Notes under the pieces: model-generated
The model's input: only the letters and a program-made list of their open reading frames with translations
Databases searched by the model: none
Told to the model about the DNA's origin: nothing
Part shown: positions 24,104 through 32,821 of the stretch, piece by piece
Position numbering within the stretch: position 1 is the stretch's first letter
How the letters are laid out: every line of letters begins with the position of its first letter
Translations under genes and position numbers: made by a program
Assembly: GCF_002095435.2 (NCBI RefSeq)
Contig: NZ_MJEJ02000048.1
Location: 62,001-126,000, forward strand
Source of the DNA: Williamsia sp. 1138
GTDB taxonomy: Bacteria > Actinomycetota > Actinomycetes > Mycobacteriales > Mycobacteriaceae
Direction: 5' to 3'
Length of the DNA stretch: 64,000 nucleotides

Positions 24104-25144
24104 ATGCCGACTATGAGGGCCCTGCAGTATCGCGAGTTCGGGGCCCGCCCTGAGGTCGTGGAGATCGACAGGCCGGTTCCCGGTGCCGGCGAGGTGCTGT
24201 TGCAGATGACCGCCTCCGGCGCCTGTCATTCCGACGAGTTCATCATGTCGACTCCCGCGGATCAGTATGCGTTCGCACCGCTCCCGTTGACCCTCGGACA
24301 CGAGGGCGCGGGAGTGGTCGCCGAACTCGGACCCGGTACCACCGGGGTGGAGGTCGGCGATTCGGTGCTCGTCTACGGCCCTTGGGGCTGCGGCGTCTGT
24401 CATTCGTGCGCTCAGGGCAGTGAGAACAACTGCGTCAAAGGCATTTCGGCGCCGGGTATCCACCGTCCCGGCACCATGGCCGAGTACATGATCGTCGACG
24501 ATGTACGGCATCTGGTTCCGCTCGGCGACCTCGACCCGATTCCGAGCGTCTCACTCACCGATGCCGCACTGACGCCGTATCACGCGATCAAACCGTCACT
24601 TCCTGCCCTCATTCCGGGAACCACGGCGCTGGTGATCGGCGTCGGCGGACTGGGCCACGTCGGCGTGCAACTGCTCAAAGCGTTGACGCAGGCGACGGTC
24701 ATCGCCGTCGACATCAATCCGGCGAGCATCTCCCATGCCCTCGAACTCGGCGCCGATCACGCCTTCGCCTCGGACACCGCTGCCGCCGAACGGGTTCGCG
24801 AACTCACCGGGGGTCGCGGCGCCGATGTCGTCTTCGACTTCGTCGGTGCCGAACCGACCGCGGCGCTCGCCCAGTCGACCGTCGCCATCGCCGGGCAGAT
24901 CGTCATGGTGGGCGTCAGTACCGGGGCAGTGCCCGTCGGATATCTGACCGTGCCGTTCGATGTCTCGGTACGGGTGGTCAACTGGGGATCACGATCGGAG
25001 CTGATCGAGGTGGTCGAACTCGCCCGTCGCGGCGCGATCGAGATCGCCGTCGAAGAGTTCGCCATGGACTCGTCACCCGAAGCATACGAACGCCTCCACG
25101 CCGGCACGATCCGCGGGCGGGCAGTTGTGGTGCCCACCCGCTGA
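24104..25144 (+). CDS. Zinc-dependent alcohol dehydrogenase
   Basis: A 346-residue MDR with catalytic zinc ligands in CHSDE (about C41) and GHEGAG (about H66), a complete structural-zinc loop CGVCHSCAQGSENNC (four Cys), and the nucleotide motif GVGGLGHVGVQ (about 182-192). It oxidises a primary or secondary alcohol with NAD(P). Coupled to the Rieske gene by one base, it probably oxidises the alcohol that the oxygenase makes. The perfect palindrome CGACGAATTCGTCG at 25165-25178 sits in the 40-base gap to the convergent TrpB2 gene. Confidence 0.9.
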   Translation: MPTMRALQYREFGARPEVVEIDRPVPGAGEVLLQMTASGACHSDEFIMSTPADQYAFAPLPLTLGHEGAGVVAELGPGTTGVEVGDSVLVYGPWGCGVCHSCAQGSENNCVKGISAPGIHRPGTMAEYMIVDDVRHLVPLGDLDPIPSVSLTDAALTPYHAIKPSLPALIPGTTALVIGVGGLGHVGVQLLKALTQATVIAVDINPASISHALELGADHAFASDTAAAERVRELTGGRGADVVFDFVGAEPTAALAQSTVAIAGQIVMVGVSTGAVPVGYLTVPFDVSVRVVNWGSRSELIEVVELARRGAIEIAVEEFAMDSSPEAYERLHAGTIRGRAVVVPTR

Positions 25145-25184
25145 TCATGCCCCGGGTTCGTCTTCGACGAATTCGTCGGCTTGT

Positions 25185-26486
25185 TCAGACGTTTCCGGCG
25201 AGGAACTCCGAGTAGGCCGGCAGATCGAGCTGACCGTGGCCGCTCAGTCCGATCACCACGACGTCTTCGGCATCTGAATCACGCACCTGCGCAACAGCTG
25301 CGGCAATGGCGTGAGTCGACTCGGGCGCCGGGACGATGCCCTGGGTCCTGGCGAACAGCACACCGGCGGCAAACGCTTCCCGCTGTTCGATCGCGACACC
25401 CTCGACCAGCCCCAGTTCGACCGTATGGCTCAGCGCCGGCGACATCCCGTGATAGCGGAGTCCCCCGGCATGGATCGGATCCGGGATGAAATCCATTCCC
25501 AGCGTGTGCATCTTCAGCAGCGGCGTCAATCCGGCCACGTCGCCGTGGTCGTAGCGGTACTCGCCCTTGGTGATCGATGGACATGCGGACGGTTCGGCGG
25601 CCAGCACCTTCGGATCGGACCGCCCGTGCAGTTTCTCCCGGAGAAATGGGAACGCCAGCCCGGCGAGGTTGGATCCGCCTCCGGCACAGCCGACCACCAG
25701 ATCCGCACCACCGGACTCCACCAGCGCGAGCTGCTCCACTGCTTCGAGTCCGATCACGCTCTGATGCAAGACGACGTGATTGAGCACGCTGCCCAGTGCG
25801 TACCGGGCCTGGGGATCCTTGACGGCCGCCTCCACGGCTTCACTGACCGCCATTCCCAGGCTGCCCGTGGTGTCCGGGGTCGCGGCAAGGATCGCGCGGC
25901 CTGCTTCGGTCAGCTCAGATGGACTCGAATGGATGGTGCCGCCGTAGGTTTCGATGAGGTGGCGCCGGTAGGGCTTCGACTCATAGGACGCGCGCACCTG
26001 CCAGACCTCGACGTCGATGTCGAACAGCGCACCGGCGAACGCCAGGGCACTGCCCCACTGGCCGGCCCCGGTCTCTGTCGTCAACTTCTTGACGCCGTCC
26101 ACCGAGTTGTAATAGGCCTGCGCCACCGCGGAATTGGTCTTGTGACTGCCCACCGGGCTCACGCCCTCGTACTTCACGTAGATGCGCGCCTTGGTGTTGA
26201 GGGCCTGCTCGAAGCGGCGCGCCCTGATCAGCGGCGACGGTCGCCACATCTTGTACACCTCACGCACCGGCTCCGGGATCTCGATGTAGATCTCGGGCGT
26301 CACCTCCTGTGCGATGAGCCCCGCGGGGAACAGTGGCGCGAGGTCCTCGGGACCGACCGGCTCCTTCGTCCCCGGATGCAGGTGCGGAGGAATCGGCTCC
26401 GACAGTTCGGCGGCCAGGTTGTACCAGTGGGTGGGAACTTCGACGCTCGTGATGTCGGGGCTTTCGGCGGTCGCATTACTTGTCAT
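25185..26486 (-). CDS. trpB2: Tryptophan synthase beta-like PLP enzyme (TrpB2 type)
   Basis: A 433-residue fold-type II PLP enzyme. GSHKTNSA (about 115-122) holds the PLP Lys, ETGAGQWG is the catalytic Glu region, and CAGGGSNLAG binds the phosphate. The longer N-terminus (HWYNLAAEL, IEIPEPVREVYKMWRPSPL) marks the TrpB2 class rather than TrpB1. TrpB2 enzymes convert indole and serine (or O-phosphoserine) to tryptophan and often act without TrpA; no trpA is here. ATG 26486 is the only good start. It is divergent from an esterase across a 12-base palindrome. Confidence 0.9.
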   Translation of the reverse strand: MTSNATAESPDITSVEVPTHWYNLAAELSEPIPPHLHPGTKEPVGPEDLAPLFPAGLIAQEVTPEIYIEIPEPVREVYKMWRPSPLIRARRFEQALNTKARIYVKYEGVSPVGSHKTNSAVAQAYYNSVDGVKKLTTETGAGQWGSALAFAGALFDIDVEVWQVRASYESKPYRRHLIETYGGTIHSSPSELTEAGRAILAATPDTTGSLGMAVSEAVEAAVKDPQARYALGSVLNHVVLHQSVIGLEAVEQLALVESGGADLVVGCAGGGSNLAGLAFPFLREKLHGRSDPKVLAAEPSACPSITKGEYRYDHGDVAGLTPLLKMHTLGMDFIPDPIHAGGLRYHGMSPALSHTVELGLVEGVAIEQREAFAAGVLFARTQGIVPAPESTHAIAAAVAQVRDSDAEDVVVIGLSGHGQLDLPAYSEFLAGNV

Positions 26487-26492
26487 GGCATC

Positions 26493-26504
26493 GACTTTAA
26501 AGTC
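26493..26504. promoter_or_regulatory. Perfect 12-base palindrome GACTTTAAAGTC
   Basis: It lies seven bases upstream of the TrpB2 start and 40 bases upstream of the divergent esterase start. An AT-rich perfect palindrome is notable in this GC-rich DNA and could be an operator or include a -10 region for TrpB2. No named regulator is assigned. Confidence 0.35.
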
Positions 26505-26543
26505 CCGACCCTGCGGGGCGCAGCATTCGGCTAGCATCCGATC

Positions 26544-27440
26544 GTGATCCTCGCCCGCCTCCGCGACCGCAAGCAGTTCCACCCGGACCTCCGGCTGGCT
26601 TCCCTACTCGTTCCGGGCCATCCCATCACGAAGCGGACCCTGCCGGTGATGCGCAAGCTGACCGGTGTGGTGCGGGGCAGTGCACGAGCTCAGGTGCACG
26701 AGGTCGTTCCCGGCGTCAGCGTCAGGGTGTTCCGGCCGCAGGCTCCCGCTGCCGTACCGGGACCGGCACTGCTGTGGATTCACGGCGGCGGCTACGTGAT
26801 CGGCACCGCAGCCCAGGACGACCGGATCTGCCAACGGTTCGCAGACGAGGTCGGCCTCACCGTGGCGTCGGTGGACTATCGGCTCGCCCCCGAGTTCGGT
26901 TTCCCCACCCCCGCCGAAGACTGCTACGCGGCCCTCGAGTGGCTGGCCGCCAGAGGAGATGTCGACCCGGCGCGTATCGCCGTCGGTGGCGCGAGCGCGG
27001 GAGGTGGCCTGGCCGCCACCGTTGCCGCGTTCGCCCACGACCGGGGTGAGATCACCCCGGCGCTCCAGTTGCTCGTCTACCCGATGCTCGACGACCGCAC
27101 CGCCACCCCGAACAAACTGCATCGCCTGTGGGACGCCACCAGCAACCTATTCGGGTGGGCCGCATACATCGGCACCGCATCGCCGGATGCCGCAGCTCCG
27201 GCCCGTCGCACCGACCTGACCGGCTTGGCACCTGCCTGGATCGGGGTCGGTTCCCTGGATCTGTTCCGGGACGAGGACGAGACGTACGCGAAGCGCCTCG
27301 AAGAAGCCGGGGTTCCGGTGACATTCACGGTGATACCCGGCGCATTTCATGGCTTCGACGCCATCGTGAAAACCGGCGTCGGACGGAAATTCTTCGACGA
27401 GCAGTGCGAGGTCCTTCAGAAAGCCCTCAACACTCAGTAA
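26544..27440 (+). CDS. Alpha/beta hydrolase, hormone-sensitive-lipase-like esterase
   Basis: A 298-residue serine esterase. HGGGYVIG (about 75-82) gives the oxyanion hole, GGASAGGGLA (nucleophile Ser about 152) the nucleophile elbow, with Asp in GSLDLFRDED and His in GAFHGFD completing the triad. It hydrolyses short acyl esters. The GTG start has no strong ribosome site. Its 3' end is duplicated: the last 18 bases recur 23 bases further on (27445-27462). Confidence 0.88.
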   Translation: MILARLRDRKQFHPDLRLASLLVPGHPITKRTLPVMRKLTGVVRGSARAQVHEVVPGVSVRVFRPQAPAAVPGPALLWIHGGGYVIGTAAQDDRICQRFADEVGLTVASVDYRLAPEFGFPTPAEDCYAALEWLAARGDVDPARIAVGGASAGGGLAATVAAFAHDRGEITPALQLLVYPMLDDRTATPNKLHRLWDATSNLFGWAAYIGTASPDAAAPARRTDLTGLAPAWIGVGSLDLFRDEDETYAKRLEEAGVPVTFTVIPGAFHGFDAIVKTGVGRKFFDEQCEVLQKALNTQ

Positions 27441-27462
27441 ACAGAGCCCTCAACACTCAGTA
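27422..27462. repeat. Tandem 18-base duplication of a gene end (AGCCCTCAACACTCAGTA)
   Basis: Copies are at 27422-27439 and 27445-27462, period 23. The first contains the last codons and stop of the esterase. The second, read on the other strand, contains the stop of the convergent gene at 27457-29004. It looks like a recent small duplication at a convergent gene junction. Confidence 0.8.
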
Positions 27463-29004
27463 GATCGCGTCCCGTTCCGGGTCGAAGTAGTGCCCCAACC
27501 GACGCGCCGTCAACTGACGGAAGATCTCACCCGCCGCCGCAGGCCACGCGGACGTGGTCACCGATTCGCTGGCCCGCAGCACCGTGACCGACACCAGCGC
27601 GACGCGCCCGAGCGGGGTGTCGAAGCCACTCGGGGCGCCCCAGCCCTTGTTGCTGAGCAGCACACCCATGGTGTTGCCGACCAGCCATTCCCTCGGGGCG
27701 GTGACGCCCGGCAGTTCCACGTAGACCGCGTCCGGCGATCCGGTGATGGTGGCGACGAAGTCCGAGCCTCCGACGGCCCCCTGCGCAGCGACGGCGGACA
27801 GGACGGTGAACAGCCAGTGATTGCGGGCGCTCTCGTCCGCACGGAGCTCGGGATCGATTGTCTCGGCGAAGAACTCGGCGCCCACACCCAGGATCGAACC
27901 GCCGGGGGTCGGTCCGGATGCGGTGCTGGTGCCACCGCCGATCAGACTCGGCGCCGACAGCCCGTCGGTGGCGAGCAACGTGGTCCGGTTGCGCCGGACC
28001 ACCCGGTAGCCGCGCATGCCGCCCGGCCACAATTCGGCGTTGTCGGCAAGCGGTGGAAGCAGGGGTTCGTACATCTGACCGACACCACGCCACATGTTGT
28101 CGCGGGCGACCTGTGCCTCACGGGCACCGGGCACATCTTGGGTCGATTCCTGCGGCCCTCGCGTGGCCACCCCCACGCCGCCTCCGGACTGCGTCGGAGC
28201 ATGTACCGACGGCGTCTGGCTACGCTGTCTCGATCGTTCGAACGTCCGCTGCGTGAACATCAGTTCGTTGGCCTCGGGAGTCATTGCAGGCGAGGGCATC
28301 TCGACCACCCCGTCGTCGGCCACGAGGAAGATCAACCGCATCCGGCCGCCGGCTCTGGCCGGATCGACCGGAGCCTGCGTGAAGACTCTGTACCCGGCCT
28401 GAATACGTTGAGCCGTCAGCGAATACAGGTTGTGCCCAGTGAAGTCGAGGTTGCGGACCCGGATGAAGTCGAGGGCGATGAGTACTGCCGCCTGGGCGTC
28501 GGTGGCGTGGGCAGGCACCGATGCGGCCGGCGGGAACGGAAAATACGACCCTGACGTCAACTGTGCGAGCGGTGTTCCACCGACGTACTCCACCAACCAC
28601 GCCGGCGCCCGGCGCGGATACCGCATCAGGTCGTCCCGATACGCATCGGCATCGAAGATCAGCCCCGGATCGATGGGTCCGTTCTCGCCGTGGTCGAAGC
28701 GCGTCACGGGTGCGCCGGCGCCGACAGTGATCTCCATCAGCAGGCAGGCGTCGCCGCCCGACTGGTAACGGCCGACCCGAAGATCCCTCGCCAGCTCGAG
28801 CGCCTGCGGCGGAACGGGGACCGGGTACTGCGACACCTGACCGAAGTAGGTCAGGGCGTACCGCGTGCCGGTCCCCGCGAAACTGAAGGCGACCTTGGCT
28901 CCGGTCGCACCGGGAGGCGCTGCGGATTGCAGCTGCGCCGCGATGGCAGCGATGAACTCGGGCTCACTCATCAGGCGTCCCTGAGAGTTGGACCAGTAGG
29001 TCAT
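27457..29004 (-). CDS. Large soluble protein of unknown function
   Basis: A 515-residue protein I do not recognise. GGGGAGG just upstream of ATG 29004 is a strong ribosome site, and base use is normal for the window, so it is a real gene. It appears to have two related-size halves: residues 1-240 (YALTYFGQVSQYPVP, LIFLVADDGVVEMPSPAM) and about 300-515 (NHWLFTVLSAVAAQGAVGG, PREWLVGNTMGVLLSN), joined by a Gln/Ser/Gly-rich linker (about 245-290). No signal peptide or membrane segment. Convergent with the esterase. Confidence 0.7.
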   Translation of the reverse strand: MTYWSNSQGRLMSEPEFIAAIAAQLQSAAPPGATGAKVAFSFAGTGTRYALTYFGQVSQYPVPVPPQALELARDLRVGRYQSGGDACLLMEITVGAGAPVTRFDHGENGPIDPGLIFDADAYRDDLMRYPRRAPAWLVEYVGGTPLAQLTSGSYFPFPPAASVPAHATDAQAAVLIALDFIRVRNLDFTGHNLYSLTAQRIQAGYRVFTQAPVDPARAGGRMRLIFLVADDGVVEMPSPAMTPEANELMFTQRTFERSRQRSQTPSVHAPTQSGGGVGVATRGPQESTQDVPGAREAQVARDNMWRGVGQMYEPLLPPLADNAELWPGGMRGYRVVRRNRTTLLATDGLSAPSLIGGGTSTASGPTPGGSILGVGAEFFAETIDPELRADESARNHWLFTVLSAVAAQGAVGGSDFVATITGSPDAVYVELPGVTAPREWLVGNTMGVLLSNKGWGAPSGFDTPLGRVALVSVTVLRASESVTTSAWPAAAGEIFRQLTARRLGHYFDPERDAIY

Positions 29005-29106
29005 CGCAGCTCACCTCCCCGCGTCAGGTATCCGATCGTTTGCGCCGCGACCATTATCGCTCAGATCCACCACGACGGGCGGCGCCCCCGGCGAACGCAC
29101 GAGGCC

Positions 29107-29904
29107 TCAGCCATTCCTGCGGTCGCGCCACTCGCACAGGCCGCGGGCGAGGTCGAGGTCGTAGTCGGGCCCGTTCACGGCCACGGTGAACAGGGTCACA
29201 CCTTCTTCTACGAGCGCGTCGGCGAGTTTCACCGCGTCGTCGATGTTGCCCTCGCGGGACAATTCACTGGACCGAACGATCTCGCTCGGGTCGCGGCCCA
29301 CTGTGGCGCAGTGATCGGCCAGGACCTGCGCCTTGTGGCGATAGGTCTCCACGTCGACGAACGAATGCCAGATGTGGGCATGCTCGGCCACGTATTTGAG
29401 GGTCTTCTTCTCGCCGCCGCCGCCGATGAGGATCGGGATCTCACGGGTCGGCGCCGGGTTGAGCACGGAGAATCGGTTCTTGATCCGTGGTAGCGCCTCA
29501 CCGAGGGCGTCGAGGCGTTTGCCCGCGGTACCGAACTCGTAGCCGTACTCGGTGTAGTCCTTTTCAAACCAGCCTGATCCGATTCCGAAGATCAGCCGTC
29601 CATCCGAGATGTGGTCGACCGTCCTGGCCATGTCCGCGAGCAGATCCGGATTGCGGTAGCTGTTGCACGTCACCAGCGCGCCGATCTGGATCCTCGAGGT
29701 CTGTTCCGCCCATGCGGCGAGCATCGTCCAGCATTCGAAGTGCGCGCCGTCCGGGTCACCGTAGAGCGGATAGAAGTGGTCCCAGTTGAAGGCGATGTCG
29801 ATCCCGATGTCCTCGGACCGACGCACCGCGTCGCGAATGTTGCCGTAATCGGCCGAGTGCTGCGGTTGGAGCTGGACTGCGATCTGAATAGGTGTGCTCA
29901 TCAT
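29107..29904 (-). CDS. F420-dependent luciferase-like (LLM) oxidoreductase
   Basis: A 265-residue TIM-barrel protein of the bacterial-luciferase superfamily, F420 subgroup: FNWDHFYPLYGD, IGALVTCNSYRNPDLLADMARTVDHIS (split) and GIGSGWFEKDYTEYGYEFGTAGKRL are typical landmarks, and GGGGEKKTL the phosphate region. It probably reduces or oxidises a small organic substrate with F420. Two adjacent ATGs (29904, 29901) are possible starts. Two further LLM proteins are at 36744-37655 and 60512-61375. Confidence 0.83.
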   Translation of the reverse strand: MMSTPIQIAVQLQPQHSADYGNIRDAVRRSEDIGIDIAFNWDHFYPLYGDPDGAHFECWTMLAAWAEQTSRIQIGALVTCNSYRNPDLLADMARTVDHISDGRLIFGIGSGWFEKDYTEYGYEFGTAGKRLDALGEALPRIKNRFSVLNPAPTREIPILIGGGGEKKTLKYVAEHAHIWHSFVDVETYRHKAQVLADHCATVGRDPSEIVRSSELSREGNIDDAVKLADALVEEGVTLFTVAVNGPDYDLDLARGLCEWRDRRNG

Positions 29905-30025
29905 TCCAGCATGCCTCAGCCACGAATCTTAACCACCGATTAACCACGGGTTGGCCGTCGGTTTCCTCCGGCCTCATAGCGTTCGGCGGGTCTGTGCCAA
30001 TCCCAACAGCCCAGGGGGCCCCACG

Positions 30026-32098
30026 GTGCGAGTTCCACTTGCCCTTTTCGACAAGACCGCAGGCGCCTCCAAGCGCTCGCTGGTCACATGCCACTACAAA
30101 TGTGGCGATGCCTGCTGGCATCAACCGCCGAACACCAGCGACAACACCTATTTCCGCGACGTCGCCCGCGCAGCGGTCTCGCGTAGATCCGTCCTGCGTG
30201 GTTCGGCAGCAGCAGTCGTCGCGGTCGGCGCGACGTCAGCACTGGCTGCCTGCGGTGACAACAGTTCATCGGCGAGCCCGAGTAGTTCGAGCAGCTCGGG
30301 CGGCGCCGCCGGTGCCGCGGTCGCCGGGATGAACTTCGCAAGCGTCGCACCCAACACCGAAGACGCACTGCTCGTCCCCGAGGGTTACGAACAGGCGGTC
30401 GTCATCATGTGGGGCGATCCGGTGGTGCCCGGTGCTCCCGCCTTCGACTTCGACAACCAGTCACCGGAGGCGCAGGCCCAGCAGTTCGGGTTCAACAACG
30501 ACTTCGCCGGTCTCATCCCGATCGAAGGACAGGCCGGCCACTTCTACCTGGTGGTCAACCAGGAGTACACCACCGAAGAGTTCATGTTCAAGGGGTACAA
30601 GCCCAAGGAACCGACCGAGCCGCAGGCACGGATCTCGATGGCCGCACACGGAATCACCGTCGTCGAGGTGACGAGCGAGAACGGTTCGGGCAAACTCACA
30701 CCTGTTGTCGGCGAACGTAACCGGCGACTCACCGCGTCCAGCCCGTTCACCCTGACCGGGCCGGCCGCGGGCAGCGACTTCGTCAAGACCTCCGCCGACC
30801 CGGCGGGCACCACGATCCTCGGCACCATCGGGAACTGCTCGGGCGGGCTCACCCCGTGGGGCACCATGGTCTCGGGCGAGGAGAACTTCAACAACTACTT
30901 CACCGGCGCCGCGTCGGTCACCGACCCGGTCGCGAAGGAACGACTGGACCGGTACGGATTCGACGACGAGGACGACTACCACCAGTGGGGCCGTTACGAA
31001 ACCCGGTTCGACCTGTCGAAAGAACCCAACGAGGGCAACCGATTCGGCTACATCGTCGAGGTCAATCCACACGACCCGAATTCCACCCCGATCAAGCATT
31101 CGTCGATGGGCCGGCTCAAGCACGAGGGCGCCAACATCTTCGTCACCGGCGACGGCACGGTGGTCGCATACACCGGTGACGATCAGAAGTTCGAGTACAT
31201 CTACAAGTTCGTGTCGGACAAGAAAGTCCGGCCAGGCGTCGGCGCTGCAGCGATGCAGCACAACATGAGCATCCTGTCGACGGGGACGCTGTACGTGGCG
31301 CAGCTCAGCGGCAACGAGCCGGACCAGATCGACGGCTCCGGCAACCTACCGAGCTCGGGGTCGTTTGCAGGCACCGGACAATGGTTCCCGCTGCTGACGG
31401 TGACCGACGACGGCGCCGAGTCGCGGGTCGAGGGGATGACCGCCCAGGAGGTCGCGGTGTTCACCCGTATGGCCGCCGACAAGGTGAACCCCACGAAGAT
31501 GGACCGCCCCGAGGACATCGAACCGCACCCGGTGACCGGCAAGGTCTACTGCGCCCTGACGAACAACGATGATCGCGGCACCGAGGGCGAAGCACCCGTG
31601 GACGAGGCCAATCCTCGCAACGAGAACAAGAACGGTCAGGTCATCGAGATCACCGACAACCACGCGGGCACCGAGTTCACCTGGGACCTGCTACTGGTGT
31701 GCGGTGATCCGGCTGCCGCCGACACGTACTACGGCGGATTCGACAAGACCAAGGTCAGCCCGATCTCATGCCCGGACAACGTCGCATTCGATCCGCACGG
31801 CAATCTGTGGGTGTCCACGGACGGCAATGCCCTGAAGAACAACGACGGACTGTTCGCGGTCGCGCTCGAAGGCGAGAACCGCGGTCAGACGAAACAGTTC
31901 CTCACCGTTCCGCGTGGCGCCGAGACGTGCGGTCCCATCATCGGCACCGACCGGGTGATCGTCTGCGTCCAGCATCCCGGCGAGGAAGACGAGTACTCCG
32001 CCGACAAGCCGTATTCGAACTGGCCAGAGGGAGGCGATGCGCAACCGCGGCCTGCTGTTGTCGCAGTGTGGAAGCCTGGCGGTCAGATCGGCGTCTGA
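30026..32098 (+). CDS. PhoX-type phosphatase, Tat-exported lipoprotein
   Basis: A 690-residue DUF839/PhoX protein. SRRSVLRG (about 52-59) is a twin-arginine motif, followed by a hydrophobic stretch and a lipobox LAAC (C76), so the mature enzyme is probably anchored outside the membrane. The N-terminal TCHYKCGDAC (about 21-30) is typical of actinobacterial members. PhoX enzymes are calcium/iron phosphatases; GTMVSGEENFNNYF, MGRLKHEGANI and RPEDIEPHPVTGKVY are conserved landmarks. GTG 30026 is chosen with AGGGGG upstream; an earlier in-frame extension lacks a site. A Ser-rich linker follows the lipobox. Confidence 0.87.
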   Translation: MRVPLALFDKTAGASKRSLVTCHYKCGDACWHQPPNTSDNTYFRDVARAAVSRRSVLRGSAAAVVAVGATSALAACGDNSSSASPSSSSSSGGAAGAAVAGMNFASVAPNTEDALLVPEGYEQAVVIMWGDPVVPGAPAFDFDNQSPEAQAQQFGFNNDFAGLIPIEGQAGHFYLVVNQEYTTEEFMFKGYKPKEPTEPQARISMAAHGITVVEVTSENGSGKLTPVVGERNRRLTASSPFTLTGPAAGSDFVKTSADPAGTTILGTIGNCSGGLTPWGTMVSGEENFNNYFTGAASVTDPVAKERLDRYGFDDEDDYHQWGRYETRFDLSKEPNEGNRFGYIVEVNPHDPNSTPIKHSSMGRLKHEGANIFVTGDGTVVAYTGDDQKFEYIYKFVSDKKVRPGVGAAAMQHNMSILSTGTLYVAQLSGNEPDQIDGSGNLPSSGSFAGTGQWFPLLTVTDDGAESRVEGMTAQEVAVFTRMAADKVNPTKMDRPEDIEPHPVTGKVYCALTNNDDRGTEGEAPVDEANPRNENKNGQVIEITDNHAGTEFTWDLLLVCGDPAAADTYYGGFDKTKVSPISCPDNVAFDPHGNLWVSTDGNALKNNDGLFAVALEGENRGQTKQFLTVPRGAETCGPIIGTDRVIVCVQHPGEEDEYSADKPYSNWPEGGDAQPRPAVVAVWKPGGQIGV

Positions 32099-32108
32099 CC
32101 GACGAGCT

Positions 32109-32732
32109 TCAGGTCAGCATCGACTCCATGACGGTGGCGACCTGTGCGGCAAGGGACTGCGCCGCCGTGTCGTCACCGTTGTGTAGCCGGAACAGCGCCT
32201 GCTGGAACAACCCGTCGAAGAGTGCGTAGGCGATCGGTGGGGTGAGAGCGGGGACCGCTCCGTCGAGTTCGCCGTACCGCGCCACCACCCGCCAGATCAT
32301 GGCTTCCAGGCCACTCTCGATCTCGCCCACCGCGGGCCGGAATCCGGCGTCGAAGTAGCTCTGTGCGCGCATGTCGTACCAGAGTCGGTGCATCGAGGCA
32401 TCGTCGGTGAGCGTGGTCGCCATCGCTTCCGCGAAACGCGCCGTGAGGTCTTCGGTGCTCGACGCACCTTCCGTGGCGGCGTCGTAGCGGGTCACACATT
32501 CGGCCTTGTACTCGAGTACGCCGAAGATGATCAGTTCGTTCTTGTCGGCGAAGTAGTAGTGCAGCACGCCATGGGTGAAATCCGAATTGTTCGCGATGTC
32601 GCGCAGGCTGGTGTTGGCGTAGCCACGTTCGGCCAGGGTGAGCAGCGCCGATTTCGCGAGCTGACGACGTCGCTCGCCGAACTTGTCGGGGCGACGTTCG
32701 ATCCGCTGCTTTCGTGTAGGCGTGCTCATCAC
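32109..32732 (-). CDS. TetR-family transcriptional regulator
   Basis: A 207-residue regulator with an N-terminal HTH (TSLRDIANNSDFTHGVLHYYFADKNEL, split over about 41-67) and a BetI-like helical C-terminal domain. Convergent with the PhoX gene (10-base gap). ATG 32732 or 32729. The palindrome AACAATTGTT at 32762-32771 is 30 bases upstream and could be its own operator. Ligand unknown. Confidence 0.87.
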   Translation of the reverse strand: MMSTPTRKQRIERRPDKFGERRRQLAKSALLTLAERGYANTSLRDIANNSDFTHGVLHYYFADKNELIIFGVLEYKAECVTRYDAATEGASSTEDLTARFAEAMATTLTDDASMHRLWYDMRAQSYFDAGFRPAVGEIESGLEAMIWRVVARYGELDGAVPALTPPIAYALFDGLFQQALFRLHNGDDTAAQSLAAQVATVMESMLT

Positions 32733-32761
32733 ACAGGAGTGTAGGGCGGTGAGACCATTCC

Positions 32762-32771
32762 AACAATTGTT
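32762..32771. promoter_or_regulatory. Palindrome AACAATTGTT upstream of TetR gene
   Basis: A perfect ten-base AT-rich palindrome 30 bases upstream of the TetR start at 32732, in the gap to the epoxide-hydrolase-like gene. A plausible autoregulatory site; short, so chance occurrence cannot be excluded. Confidence 0.3.
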
Positions 32772-32821
32772 TCACCAGGCGTCCAAGAAACACCTTGCTG
32801 CCGTCGGCGGCCAGGAGGAGA

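Noticed and set aside
25165-25178. Palindrome CGACGAATTCGTCG between convergent genes as a terminator
   Set aside because: It has no loop and no T-tract; a perfect palindrome of this GC-type could be chance, so it is only mentioned with the neighbouring gene.
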